Source: Candidatus Omnitrophota bacterium (GTDB lineage: Bacteria > Omnitrophota > Omnitrophia > Omnitrophales > Aquincolibacteriaceae). From it: a stretch of 55,769 nt of DNA. This document shows positions 34,210 to 43,254 of this stretch, piece after piece. The position numbers and the translations under genes were made by a program. Location of the stretch: NCBI GenBank assembly GCA_030698625.1, contig JAUYMS010000037.1, forward strand, positions 1 through 55,769. The letters are read 5' to 3'. Each line of letters opens with the position of its first letter. Position 1 is the stretch's first letter. Below the pieces are notes generated by a model. That model searched no databases, was not told the DNA's origin, and saw only the letters and a list, made by a program, of their open reading frames with translations.

Positions 34210-35577
34210 ATGACAAAAGTTGCGACTAAAGATCCTGCAGTGCAGAAAGAGCTCGCGTGCTTTATGACGGGATTGATCCGGCGTAATCCGGGCGAGACCG
34301 AATTCCACCAAGCCGTTCAGGAAGTCTCCGAAACGCTAATGCCATTTTATCTTCAACACGCGCAGTATCGTAAGGCCCAAGTCCTGGAAAGGATGACTGA
34401 ACCGGACCGCGTTATCATCTTTCGCGTCTCGTGGGTGGATGACGAGGGTAATCCGCGCGCCAATCGCGGTTACCGTGTTCAATTCAATAATTCCATCGGA
34501 CCGTACAAAGGGGGATTGCGTTTTCACCCTGACGTGACGCTGAGTGTTTTTAAATTTCTGGGTTTCGAACAGGTTTTCAAGAACAGCCTGACGACACTTC
34601 CCATGGGCGGCGCCAAGGGGGGTGCGAATTTTAATCCCAAAGGCAAATCCGACGGTGAAGTCATGCGTTTCTGCCAGTCCTTCATGACGGAACTCTCCAA
34701 GTACATCGGAAAGGATATTGATGTGCCTGCCGGCGACATCGGCGTTGGTGCCCGTGAAATCAGTTATATGTTTGGTCAATTCAAACGCATCCATAATGAA
34801 TACGGCGGAGTTTTGACGGGCAAGGGGCTCGCTTTTGGAGGAAGTTTGATACGCACTGAAGCGACCGGCTATGGGTGCGTTTACTTTCTCAATGAGATGC
34901 TGGCTTACGTCGGCGAATCCGTGAAGGGAAAGAAATGCCTGGTTTCGGGTTCCGGCAACGTGGCACAGTTTACTGCGGAAAAGATCATCGAACTCGGCGG
35001 TAAAGTGCTCACGCTTTCGGACTCCGCAGGCTACATCTATGACCCCGACGGCATTACTCGCGAAAAGCTCGAGTTCGTGAAGGAGTTGAAGAATGTCCGG
35101 CGAGGCCGCATCAGCGAATATGCGGGGAAATTCGGCTGCGAATACCATGAAGGCAAAACGCCGTGGCGCGTGCCCTGTGATATTGCGTTTCCGTGTGCGA
35201 CCCAAAACGAGATCAGCCTTGAAGACGCCAAAGCATTAATTGCTAATGGTGTGAAGGCCATTGCCGAGGGCGCCAACATGCCGACCGTAATCGAGGGAAC
35301 GCATGCGTTTCTCGAAGCCAAGGTGCTCTATGCTCCCAGCAAGGCCGCCAATGCGGGCGGGGTGGCTGTTTCCGGTTTGGAGCAAACACAGAACGCGATG
35401 AGGCTTTCCTGGAGTCGTGAGGAAGTCGATCACCGTCTTCTCGAGATCATGAAGAGCATTCACGGCAAATGCGTCGAATACGGACAGGAAGGCGATTATG
35501 TCAACTACGTCAAAGGCGCGAATATTGCAGGATTCATCAAAGTAGCTGATGCCATGATTGCATGCGGCATCGTTTAA
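34210..35577 (+). CDS. gdhA: Glutamate dehydrogenase (NADP-type)
   Basis: 455 residues from the ATG at 34210, preceded by GAGGAGG; a GTG five codons earlier lies inside that ribosome site and is rejected. Catalytic segment GGLRFHPDVTLSVFKFLGFE and PMGGAKGG, then the Rossmann part SGSGNVAQFTAEKI, match the hexameric bacterial enzyme (usually about 450). It interconverts glutamate and 2-oxoglutarate, so it can feed the enzyme encoded two genes upstream. It lies 30 bases after the aldehyde dehydrogenase stop. Confidence 0.95.
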   Translation: MTKVATKDPAVQKELACFMTGLIRRNPGETEFHQAVQEVSETLMPFYLQHAQYRKAQVLERMTEPDRVIIFRVSWVDDEGNPRANRGYRVQFNNSIGPYKGGLRFHPDVTLSVFKFLGFEQVFKNSLTTLPMGGAKGGANFNPKGKSDGEVMRFCQSFMTELSKYIGKDIDVPAGDIGVGAREISYMFGQFKRIHNEYGGVLTGKGLAFGGSLIRTEATGYGCVYFLNEMLAYVGESVKGKKCLVSGSGNVAQFTAEKIIELGGKVLTLSDSAGYIYDPDGITREKLEFVKELKNVRRGRISEYAGKFGCEYHEGKTPWRVPCDIAFPCATQNEISLEDAKALIANGVKAIAEGANMPTVIEGTHAFLEAKVLYAPSKAANAGGVAVSGLEQTQNAMRLSWSREEVDHRLLEIMKSIHGKCVEYGQEGDYVNYVKGANIAGFIKVADAMIACGIV

Positions 35578-35594
35578 CCCATGCATGAGGACCC

Positions 35595-36803
35595 ATGGCC
35601 GATTTTTACGAACGTAGTCTTAGCATGCATGAGCAGTTGCGCGGAAAGATCGGCGTTCATAGTAAGATCCCCATTAACAGCCATGACGACCTCTCTATAG
35701 CCTACACTCCGGGTGTAGCGCGTCCCTGTGAAGTCTTGGGGAAAGATCCTTCGAAAGCGCGCGAATTAACGATCAAGCGTAATACCGTTGCCGTTGTCAG
35801 TGACGGCTCGGCGGTTCTGGGGCTCGGCAATATTGGGCCTTATGGGGCCATTCCTGTTATGGAAGGCAAGGCATTGCTTTTCAAAGAATTCGCCGATATT
35901 GACGCCTGGCCGATTTGTCTGGATACTCAAGACACTCAAGAAATTATTGCCGCGGTACGGCATATCGCGCCTGTATTCGGCGGCATTAATTTAGAAGATA
36001 TTGCTGCTCCGCGATGCTTTGAAGTGGAAGCGGCCCTCCAGGATCTCGGCATTCCCGTATTTCACGACGATCAGCACGGTACGGCGATTGTACTCTTGGC
36101 CGCACTCTTGAATGCCGCAAAAGTTGTGGGGCGCAAGGTTACCGATATCCGTGTGGTCATCAATGGTGCGGGCGCAGCTGGCACCGCCATTGCAAATCTA
36201 TTACGGTGTGTCGGCCATGACCCTGCCGTATGCGCTCCCGTCAAAGACGTCATCGTTTGTGATTCCAAAGGCGTGATTCACTCCGGTAGAAAAGATCTCT
36301 CACCCGCTAAGGAAAAGCTGCTCAAATTCACCAATCGCAGCGGCCGTGAGGGGTCTTTGAGGGACGTCCTCGAAGGATGTGATGTCTTTATCGGCGTCAG
36401 CAAGGGAAACCTTCTTTCCGGCGAGGACATCAAACGTATGGCGGCTGACCCCATTGTGTTTGCGATGGCCAATCCGGAGCCTGAGATTATGCCTGATGAA
36501 GCCAGACAAGCAGGTGCCGCCGTTGTCGGAACGGGGCGAAGCGACTTCCCGAACCAGGTCAACAATGTCTTGGTCTTTCCGGGTATCTTCCGAGGGGCTC
36601 TGGATGCAGGTTCCCGTACGATCACCGATGCGATGAAGCTTGCCGCGGCTCATGCACTGGCCGATTGCGTCGAGCAGCCTGACTCCGATCACATCCTGCC
36701 GGATCCGCTCGACCGAAGTGTTGCCCCTAAAGTTGCCCGCGCGGTATCTGATGCCGCCGAAGCCGATACCCCGAATCAGACTTCATCTCCCGCCGGCAGA
36801 TAA
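35595..36803 (+). CDS. Malic enzyme (short form)
   Basis: 402 residues. It starts YERSLSMHEQLRGKIGVHSK and contains AYTPGVARPCEVL, the metal/substrate segment INLEDIAAPRCFEVE, DDQHGTAIV and a Rossmann GAGAAG motif. It lacks the phosphotransacetylase-like domain of long MaeB enzymes. It oxidatively decarboxylates malate to pyruvate with NAD or NADP. Eighteen bases after gdhA, it is the last gene of the operon. It faces isocitrate lyase and malate synthase, whose product is malate. Confidence 0.93.
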   Translation: MADFYERSLSMHEQLRGKIGVHSKIPINSHDDLSIAYTPGVARPCEVLGKDPSKARELTIKRNTVAVVSDGSAVLGLGNIGPYGAIPVMEGKALLFKEFADIDAWPICLDTQDTQEIIAAVRHIAPVFGGINLEDIAAPRCFEVEAALQDLGIPVFHDDQHGTAIVLLAALLNAAKVVGRKVTDIRVVINGAGAAGTAIANLLRCVGHDPAVCAPVKDVIVCDSKGVIHSGRKDLSPAKEKLLKFTNRSGREGSLRDVLEGCDVFIGVSKGNLLSGEDIKRMAADPIVFAMANPEPEIMPDEARQAGAAVVGTGRSDFPNQVNNVLVFPGIFRGALDAGSRTITDAMKLAAAHALADCVEQPDSDHILPDPLDRSVAPKVARAVSDAAEADTPNQTSSPAGR

Positions 36804-36821
36804 CTCATGAAACCGCAAGGT

Positions 36822-36843
36822 TTTCCCGGGCTTCTGGGGGAAA
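36822..36843. terminator. Possible shared hairpin between convergent genes
   Basis: TTTCCC (36822-36827) can pair with GGGAAA (36838-36843), extended by adjacent G/C bases, between the ends of the malic enzyme and isocitrate lyase genes. There is no long T tract on either strand, so it is a weak candidate. Confidence 0.3.
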
Positions 36844-36860
36844 TTAGGAAAAAGGATTAA

Positions 36861-38156
36861 CTACTTTCTCTTTTTCTTGCCGCGGTGGAACTGTTCCGAT
36901 TCCGTTGACCCTTTCATACTTAGCGTTGAGGATTTCCCCCCGGTTGCCGCCTGAGTTACGGTGTCAAAATAGCCTGTCCCGACGAATTCCTGGTGCCGCA
37001 CAGCCTCATAACCGAACTTCTCGGCCTTGAATTCCTCCTCCTGCAATTTAGAGTAAGCAGCCATGCCGTCAGTGCGGTAGTCACGAGCCAACATAAACAT
37101 CCCGTAGTTTAGGGCGTGAAACGCAGACAGCGTAACGAATTGAAATTTGTAACCCATCGCGCCGAGCTTTTCTTGAAATTTTCCTATCGTTTTCTTATCC
37201 AAGTGAAGCCGCCAGTTAAAGGAAGGCGAGCAATTGTAGGCAAGCATCTTCCCTGGATATTCCTTGTGAATTGCTTTGGCAAACTCCTTGGCCTGGCTGA
37301 GGTCAGGCAGCGACGTCTCGAACCACAGAAGGTCGGCGTAAGGCGCGTAAGCGAGGGAGCGGGCAATGGCCTGGTCAAGACCCGCGCGGACCTTCCAGAA
37401 GCCTTCTGAGGTCCTAGCACCGCGAATAAAGCGTTGATCATAGGGATCAATGTCGTTTGTCAAAAGGGAAGCGCCCAGTGCGTCGGTCCGGGCAATGAGG
37501 ATGGTATCGACTCCCGAAACGTCAGCGGCAAGCCGGGCCGCAGTCAATTTAGTGATGAACTCTTGGGTGGGAACGAGTACTTTTCCGCCCAGATGCCCGC
37601 ACTTTTTTACAGAGGCAAGCTGATCCTCAAAGTGGACACCGGCCACACCCTCCTCAATCATCCGCTTCATAATCTCAAAGGCATGAAGAGATCCTCCGAA
37701 GCCCGCCTCGGCGTCGGCGATCAGGGGCGCCAGCCAGTGGATTCGATGGTCGTTTTTCAAGTGATGAATTTGATCCGCTCTCATGAGGGCGTTGTTAATG
37801 CGTTTGATCAGATAGGGGACGCTGTCGGAAGGGTAAAGGCTCTGGTCCGGGTACATGCTCAGGGAATTGTTCATGTCCGCTGCAACCTGCCAGCCGCTGA
37901 CATAGATCGCCTTGAGTCCGGCACGGACCAACTGCACAGCCTGATTGCCGGTAACCGCACTCAGGGCGCGCACGAAGCGATCCGTTTTTAAGAATTTCCA
38001 CAACTGGTTAGCACCGGCCCGTGCGATTGAAAATTGCCGGTGCACTGTTCCCTTAAGCCGGTAGACCTCGGCGGCGCTGTAGGTTCGTTTGATTCCCTGC
38101 CAACGGGATGACTTCCAATGCCGATTTGTTTGGTCTATGAATTGTTTTTTATTCAT
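36861..38156 (-). CDS. aceA: Isocitrate lyase
   Basis: 431 residues, like E. coli AceA in length. The catalytic motif [10 protein letters not shown] has its Cys at residue 186. [15 protein letters not shown] and the SPSFNW substrate loop are also present. It splits isocitrate to succinate and glyoxylate. AAGGGG precedes its ATG by six bases, and it lies ten bases downstream of malate synthase. The C-terminus is Lys-rich (RGKKKRK). Confidence 0.96.
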   Translation of the reverse strand: MNKKQFIDQTNRHWKSSRWQGIKRTYSAAEVYRLKGTVHRQFSIARAGANQLWKFLKTDRFVRALSAVTGNQAVQLVRAGLKAIYVSGWQVAADMNNSLSMYPDQSLYPSDSVPYLIKRINNALMRADQIHHLKNDHRIHWLAPLIADAEAGFGGSLHAFEIMKRMIEEGVAGVHFEDQLASVKKCGHLGGKVLVPTQEFITKLTAARLAADVSGVDTILIARTDALGASLLTNDIDPYDQRFIRGARTSEGFWKVRAGLDQAIARSLAYAPYADLLWFETSLPDLSQAKEFAKAIHKEYPGKMLAYNCSPSFNWRLHLDKKTIGKFQEKLGAMGYKFQFVTLSAFHALNYGMFMLARDYRTDGMAAYSKLQEEEFKAEKFGYEAVRHQEFVGTGYFDTVTQAATGGKSSTLSMKGSTESEQFHRGKKKRK

Positions 38157-38166
38157 TTGTGTCCCC

Positions 38167-39780
38167 TTAGTCCAAGTATGCGTAGGCTTCTAAAGTGAGA
38201 AATTCCGGGCATTTTTCTTGTGTGCTGATACGCTCAAATAAAGACGAAGCTCGGTCGAAGGCGCCTCCTTCGAATTTTTCAGCGCCGATCAACTCACGAA
38301 TTTTTTCGAGTTCTTCACGTACCACCGTCTTGACACGATCTGCCGTAATCACCCTGCCGTCGGTAGTCTTTGCCTTGTGCCGGACCCATTGCCATACCTG
38401 GGTGCGGGAGATTTCGGCTGTGGCGGCGTCTTCCATTAGGTTATAGATAGGCACGCAGCCGGTTCCGCGCAGCCAGGATTCAAGATAGAGAATTCCCACA
38501 TTCACATTGGTGCGTAACCCTTTGTCGGTAATATCGCCGGCCGGTACCTCGAGCAGGTCTTTGGCGGTTACGTTTACGTCTTCGCGAGTCACAGTGAGCT
38601 GATTGGGACCTTTCATCTGGTCATTGAACGCACTCATGGCGATTTCGATCAGTCCCGGGTGAGCGACCCAGGTTCCGTCATGCCCCGCTTGGGCTTCGCG
38701 GAGTTTGTCCTGGCGTACCTTTTCGAGCGCCGCTTCGTTTGCTTTCGGGTCGGACTTGATCGGAATCTGAGCGGCCATTCCGCCCATGGCGTGAATTCCG
38801 CGACGGTGGCATGTTTTAATCAAGAGTTTTACATAGGCACTCAAGAAAGCTTTGTCCATGGTAACCTGAGCGCGATCGGGGAGCATGAACTCGGGTTTTT
38901 GCCTAAACCGTTTGATGAAACTGAAGATGTAGTCCCAGCGACCGCAATTTAATCCGGAAGAATGGTCTTTGAGCTCGTAGAGAATCTCATCCATTTCAAA
39001 ACTGGCCAAAATTGTTTCGATGAGTACCGTTGCGCGAATCGTACCGTTGGGAATCCCCAGGTCCTTCTGGGATGCAATGAAGACGTTATTCCACAAGCGC
39101 GCTTCAAGATGGCTCTCCATTTTCGGCAAATAGAAATAGGGCCCCGTCCCTTTGCTGAGGAGTGTTTTTGTATTGTGGAAGAAATAAAGACCAAAATCGA
39201 AAAGCGAGCCTGAGATCGGATGCCCGTCAACAGACAGGTGCTTTTCCACTAGGTGCCAGCCCCGCGGCCGCACCACCAGAGTCGCGATCTTGTCCGCGAG
39301 CTGATAGGATTTTCCTTCCGGACTGGTGAACTGGATGGTTCTGTTTACAGCGTCGCGGAGATTAATGTGGCCTTCGATGTTGTTGGCCCAGGTGGGGCAA
39401 TTGGAGTCCTCAAAATCCGCCATAAAGACATGGGCGCCCGAGTTCAGGGCATTGATCATCATCTTGCGGTCTACCGGACCGGTGATCTCGACCTTGCGTT
39501 CGGTCAGATCCTTGGGAATGGGAGCGACGGTCCACGCCGCTTCACGAACGGATTTTGTTTCGGTCAGGAAATCAGGCAATTTGCCATCGTTGATTTCCTG
39601 CTGCCGGATCTCCCGCTTTGCGAGGAGGCCAACTCGGGTAGCGTCGAACTTCCGGGATAGGCTCGCCAAGAAGCGAAGGGCCTCCGCCGTCAGGATATCT
39701 TCGTATCCGGGCGCCATGTGCCCGTTGATTTCAATGCCTTCGGCCCTGAGGTCCTCTATGGAATTTTGAGATGAGCCCAT
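38167..39780 (-). CDS. aceB: Malate synthase A
   Basis: 537 residues, the A-type length. It contains [65 protein letters not shown] with the acidic magnesium ligands, and the late AHPGL motif. It condenses glyoxylate with acetyl-CoA to malate. With aceA downstream it completes the glyoxylate shunt, allowing growth on C2 units or fatty acids. It is divergent from the exonuclease gene at 39853. A standalone AceK or IclR is not seen here. Confidence 0.96.
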   Translation of the reverse strand: MGSSQNSIEDLRAEGIEINGHMAPGYEDILTAEALRFLASLSRKFDATRVGLLAKREIRQQEINDGKLPDFLTETKSVREAAWTVAPIPKDLTERKVEITGPVDRKMMINALNSGAHVFMADFEDSNCPTWANNIEGHINLRDAVNRTIQFTSPEGKSYQLADKIATLVVRPRGWHLVEKHLSVDGHPISGSLFDFGLYFFHNTKTLLSKGTGPYFYLPKMESHLEARLWNNVFIASQKDLGIPNGTIRATVLIETILASFEMDEILYELKDHSSGLNCGRWDYIFSFIKRFRQKPEFMLPDRAQVTMDKAFLSAYVKLLIKTCHRRGIHAMGGMAAQIPIKSDPKANEAALEKVRQDKLREAQAGHDGTWVAHPGLIEIAMSAFNDQMKGPNQLTVTREDVNVTAKDLLEVPAGDITDKGLRTNVNVGILYLESWLRGTGCVPIYNLMEDAATAEISRTQVWQWVRHKAKTTDGRVITADRVKTVVREELEKIRELIGAEKFEGGAFDRASSLFERISTQEKCPEFLTLEAYAYLD

Positions 39781-39852
39781 ATGTAGTAATTACGATATAA
39801 TCCGGTGTTTTATTAAGCGTTATTAATTGAGGGAAAAAAAGGGGAAAAAAGT

Positions 39853-40602
39853 GTGAAAATACTGTCGTGGAATGTTAACGGGGTCCGGTCGATAATTAGG
39901 AAAGGTTTTGAGGGCTTTGTCGGCCGGCAGAAAGCAGATATTCTGTGCCTGCAGGAGACCAAAGCGCGTCCCGAGCAGGTGGAACTCGACCTGAAGTATC
40001 ATGCCTATTGGAATAGCGCTGAGAAGAAGGGTTATTCCGGCACCCTGATTTTGAGCAAAAAAGAGCCTATTTCGGTTGCACGAGGTTTGGGGCAGGCCAA
40101 ACACGATCGCGAAGGCCGCGTTCTCATTGCTGAATATCCCAAGTTCTATCTCGTCAATGTCTATACGCCGAACGCAAAGAGGGACCTGAGCCGTTTGAAT
40201 TACCGTACCAAGGAATGGGATGTCCAATTCCTCAAGAAAATGAAAAAACTCGAAAAAAAGAAACCCGTCATCTTCTGCGGAGACCTCAACGTTGCTCACA
40301 AGGAAATCGATCTGACCAATCCCAAAGCCAATGTGCGCAATCATGGTTTTACCGCCGCGGAACGCGCCGGGTTCGACAACATCGTCAAAGCAGGTTTCCT
40401 GGATACCTTTCGGGAATTTAATCAAAAGGGGGGGCATTATACGTGGTGGAGTCAGCTCAACCGTGCCCGCGCCCGTAATGTCGGTTGGCGAATTGATTAC
40501 TTCCTCATTTCAAAATCATTGCGGCGTTCCCTCAAAAAGGCGTTTATCCTTCCCGAAGTCATGGGTTCGGATCATTGTCCGGTAGGCATTGTCCTGCGGT
40601 GA
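39853..40602 (+). CDS. xth: Exodeoxyribonuclease III
   Basis: 249 residues from a GTG at 39853. It has the EEP-family motifs LSWNVNGVRSI, CLQETKA (metal-binding Glu), NVYTPNAK, FCGDLNVAH (Asp/Asn) and the final SDHCP (catalytic Asp-His). It nicks DNA at abasic sites in base-excision repair. A TATAAT at 39796-39801 is a possible -10. Its stop overlaps the next gene's GTG start (GTGA). Confidence 0.95.
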   Translation: MKILSWNVNGVRSIIRKGFEGFVGRQKADILCLQETKARPEQVELDLKYHAYWNSAEKKGYSGTLILSKKEPISVARGLGQAKHDREGRVLIAEYPKFYLVNVYTPNAKRDLSRLNYRTKEWDVQFLKKMKKLEKKKPVIFCGDLNVAHKEIDLTNPKANVRNHGFTAAERAGFDNIVKAGFLDTFREFNQKGGHYTWWSQLNRARARNVGWRIDYFLISKSLRRSLKKAFILPEVMGSDHCPVGIVLR

Positions 40603-41720
40603 TTCAGAAAATAGGTCAAAATCTCCTGACCCTGTTTCTTACACTCCTTCTCTGCTCTCTGGTCCTGGAAGGCACGCTTAGAATACAGGGTGCCGGGAGG
40701 ACTCATACCGAGCGATACACGTATGTAAAGCACACGTTCTATAACCCCTTTCTCATCTTCGGGCCCAATATCGACCGGCGGTTTCCCCAGGACCATGCAA
40801 ATGACGCGGTCTATAACTCTCAGGGTTTTCGTGAGGCCGAAGAAGTTCCGGTAGAGAAACCAGCGGGGGAATACCGTTTATTTGCGCTCGGCGGATCGAG
40901 TACGGAAAATCTGGCGAACGGGCATGACCGGCACTATTGCCGGGAAGCCGAAGTTCTTCTAGGGAATGGAGTCCGTTGTATTAACGCGGCAAAATCCGGT
41001 TTTTCAACTCTGCACACGTTGATCCGCCTTGAGTCCGACTTATTGCCGTTTCGGCCGAACATGATCACCGTCATGCATAACGTCAACGACCTCACGGTCA
41101 ATTTCTTTCCGGCGGACGGGCGTTTCAATTACGGCAATCAATTTTTTGATGACTTTTTTGCGCCGCGCTTTACAAACCTTCAAAAAAGCGCGCTGCGACA
41201 TTCGCGTGCGGCCGTGTTCCTTTACCGGTTGTGGTGTCAGATCAAAGGGCGGTTTTTTGACGAAAAAATCTACACAGAAAACGGCAGCTATGTGACGACG
41301 ACCATGCAGGTCCTGCCCGGCAGGTTTGCATTACCCTTTGCTGAGGTGTTCCGGAATCAGTTGAAATCCATCGTGGCGGTTGCCCAGGCCCACGGGATCA
41401 GACCGGTCCTTATGTCGCAGCCCGCCGTCTTCTCAGAGCCCATGTATGCCCTCATGTTCGGACACAAGGAATTCAACCGCCGCATCAAGTACCCGACCCT
41501 CGATGAATTCCAGAGAGTTTTTTCGCAATATAATAAGATTGTGGCGGACGTTGCCCGAGCAGAATCAGTTCCGTTTATTGATATGCAGCGCTTGATGGGG
41601 CAAGATCCGAAGCACTACAATGACATGATTCACTACTCCCGTGAGGGAGTTGAGCACTTTGCGAGGATCTATGCCGAAAATCTGCGGCCCCTTATCGTTA
41701 CGGGGGAGGCGCTCTCGTGA
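40599..41720 (+). CDS. Membrane-anchored SGNH/GDSL-type hydrolase
   Basis: 373 residues from the GTG at 40599 that overlaps the xth stop. One N-terminal membrane helix (LLTLFLTLLLCSLVLEGTL) puts the rest outside. SGNH features: Ser in ALGGSSTEN, Gly/Asn in INAAKSGF and HNVNDLT, and the closing Asp-x-x-His in NDMIHYSREG. Such proteins remove or add acetyl groups on exopolysaccharide. It is coupled to the methyltransferase gene by a second GTGA overlap. A second SGNH protein is at 49230-50333. Confidence 0.8.
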   Translation: MIQKIGQNLLTLFLTLLLCSLVLEGTLRIQGAGRTHTERYTYVKHTFYNPFLIFGPNIDRRFPQDHANDAVYNSQGFREAEEVPVEKPAGEYRLFALGGSSTENLANGHDRHYCREAEVLLGNGVRCINAAKSGFSTLHTLIRLESDLLPFRPNMITVMHNVNDLTVNFFPADGRFNYGNQFFDDFFAPRFTNLQKSALRHSRAAVFLYRLWCQIKGRFFDEKIYTENGSYVTTTMQVLPGRFALPFAEVFRNQLKSIVAVAQAHGIRPVLMSQPAVFSEPMYALMFGHKEFNRRIKYPTLDEFQRVFSQYNKIVADVARAESVPFIDMQRLMGQDPKHYNDMIHYSREGVEHFARIYAENLRPLIVTGEALS

Positions 41721-42517
41721 TTAAGGGCGGTTTTGGCGCCACTTTCTGGCTGGCCGCGCGGCTTTTTTTGCACCCGAAATCGCCGGCAGCGGTCTATAAG
41801 AATCCCGTGCCGTTTATTCTTCATGTCTATGCGAGATTAGCGAATCTATGGATCTCGGCGCGCGGAGGTGACCAAGTGTGTTTGATCTGCGGGCGTCGAG
41901 GGGCGTTCGGGTATGTGGCCGCCATCTCTGATCAAACGTTAATCCGCAATAGCCTGTGTTTCGGTTGCGGGTCAAACAGCCGTACGCGGACGCTTCTCTT
42001 TTATCTCAAAAGCCGTCTGCCGAATGGCCAGCTCAAGATTCTCGATATCGGTCCCTTGAAGTCTACGCGGCTTTTCTTTCGGGATCTGGATTGCACCTAT
42101 GAGACGTTGGACCGCTACGGCGAGGCGACTTATCACGACGATGTCACCGATATGTCGAGTATCCCGGATGAGACCTACGATATTATATTTTGCGTGCAGG
42201 TGCTTCAGCATATTTCCGATGATCTCGGGGCGATGTCAGAAATTCGCAGAATCCTTAAACCCGACGGTGTGGCCTATGTTGTTGTGCATCAATTTCCTTC
42301 CAGCGATAAGACCCGCAGAAGTCCTCAAGCGTCCTATCTCGGGTACGGTTTTGAGTGGCTCTACGGGGAAGACTTCAGGGTGCGTCTCGAATCGGCCGGT
42401 TTTTTTGCGGATATGATTTCTACGGATAAGTTCATTTCGGAGCAGGATCTGAAACGTCACGGGTTGATGGCGCAGGTCCTATACGCCAGCCGTCCGAAGG
42501 CGACGGCTAAATCTTGA
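41717..42517 (+). CDS. SAM-dependent methyltransferase with N-terminal zinc-binding segment
   Basis: 266 residues. Residues about 55-92 carry CLIC and CFGCGSNSRTRT, a probable four-Cys zinc site. The class I methyltransferase follows: motif I is KILDIGPLKS, then DDVTDMSSIPDETYDIIFC and QVLQHISDDLGAMSEIRRILKPDG, as in the type 11 family. It likely methylates a sugar in the surface polysaccharide made nearby. The start overlaps the SGNH stop, and its 3' end overlaps the convergent methyltransferase by 11 bases. Confidence 0.83.
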   Translation: MIKGGFGATFWLAARLFLHPKSPAAVYKNPVPFILHVYARLANLWISARGGDQVCLICGRRGAFGYVAAISDQTLIRNSLCFGCGSNSRTRTLLFYLKSRLPNGQLKILDIGPLKSTRLFFRDLDCTYETLDRYGEATYHDDVTDMSSIPDETYDIIFCVQVLQHISDDLGAMSEIRRILKPDGVAYVVVHQFPSSDKTRRSPQASYLGYGFEWLYGEDFRVRLESAGFFADMISTDKFISEQDLKRHGLMAQVLYASRPKATAKS

Positions 42518-43253
42518 CCCCGATTCGTCCCGAGTAATCCGTTCGGTTCAAGAGCATCCGAACCTGATTTTTTTCGAAGTATTCCCGAACGGCGTCCTTT
42601 GCTCCCTGCCACTCTCCTACATCATCCATGATGAGAATGCCGTGGGCACAGAGCTTCGGGAAAAGGTGTTCCAGCTCGTGTTTGGTGGATTCATACCAAT
42701 CTGTATCCAAGCGCAGTAACGCAATTTTTTCCGGAACGGTTGCGGGAATGGTTGTTTCGACCTTTCCCTTGATGAGCTTGATCTTATCCGCAGGGTAACC
42801 CGTGAGGTCCATGTGAGCCTTGACCTCTTCAATGGGGCAGTAGCACCATTGGTTAAAGGTTGCCTTCTGAGAGCGATTCCATTCGGAGCGTGCGGCGGCA
42901 TGGCCGAAGTTGACATCCTTGTCAGTAGGCTCGCTCATACCGGCATAGGTATCATAGAGATAAATCGTGCGTTCTGTATCGCCGAGTTCCCTAAGCGTAC
43001 GGGCCATGATCATGGAACTCCCGCCGCGCCACACTCCGCATTCAACCATATCTCCGGCTATGCCCTGTTTTGAAATGTGGACGGTCGCCTGGTAAAGGGC
43101 ATACATGCGCTCGACGGGGGTGAGCGTATACGGCTTGCAGAGTGTGTAGATTCTTTGGAAAAGCGGATCGCGCATGAGTTCGAGCTTTCGCGGCATCGAA
43201 ACAGAGCAGCCGGCTAATAGCGATTCAATAAAGCGTTTGATCTTGATGTTCAT
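42507..43253 (-). CDS. TylF/MycF-type O-methyltransferase
   Basis: 248 residues. Motifs are GDMVECGVWRGGSSMIMAR (SAM loop), YLYDTYAGMSEP and LLRLDTDWYESTKHELEHLF, the last giving the metal-binding Asp pair, and ILIMDDVGEWQGAKDAV. TylF/MycF enzymes methylate sugar hydroxyls; related ones are common in polysaccharide clusters. The start is one base after the flippase stop, so both are on one transcript. Confidence 0.9.
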   Translation of the reverse strand: MNIKIKRFIESLLAGCSVSMPRKLELMRDPLFQRIYTLCKPYTLTPVERMYALYQATVHISKQGIAGDMVECGVWRGGSSMIMARTLRELGDTERTIYLYDTYAGMSEPTDKDVNFGHAAARSEWNRSQKATFNQWCYCPIEEVKAHMDLTGYPADKIKLIKGKVETTIPATVPEKIALLRLDTDWYESTKHELEHLFPKLCAHGILIMDDVGEWQGAKDAVREYFEKNQVRMLLNRTDYSGRIGVKI

Positions 43254-43254
43254 T

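Noticed and set aside
36822-36843. Strong bidirectional terminator between malic enzyme and aceA
   Set aside because: Stem is short and neither strand has a T tract, so it is listed only as a weak candidate.
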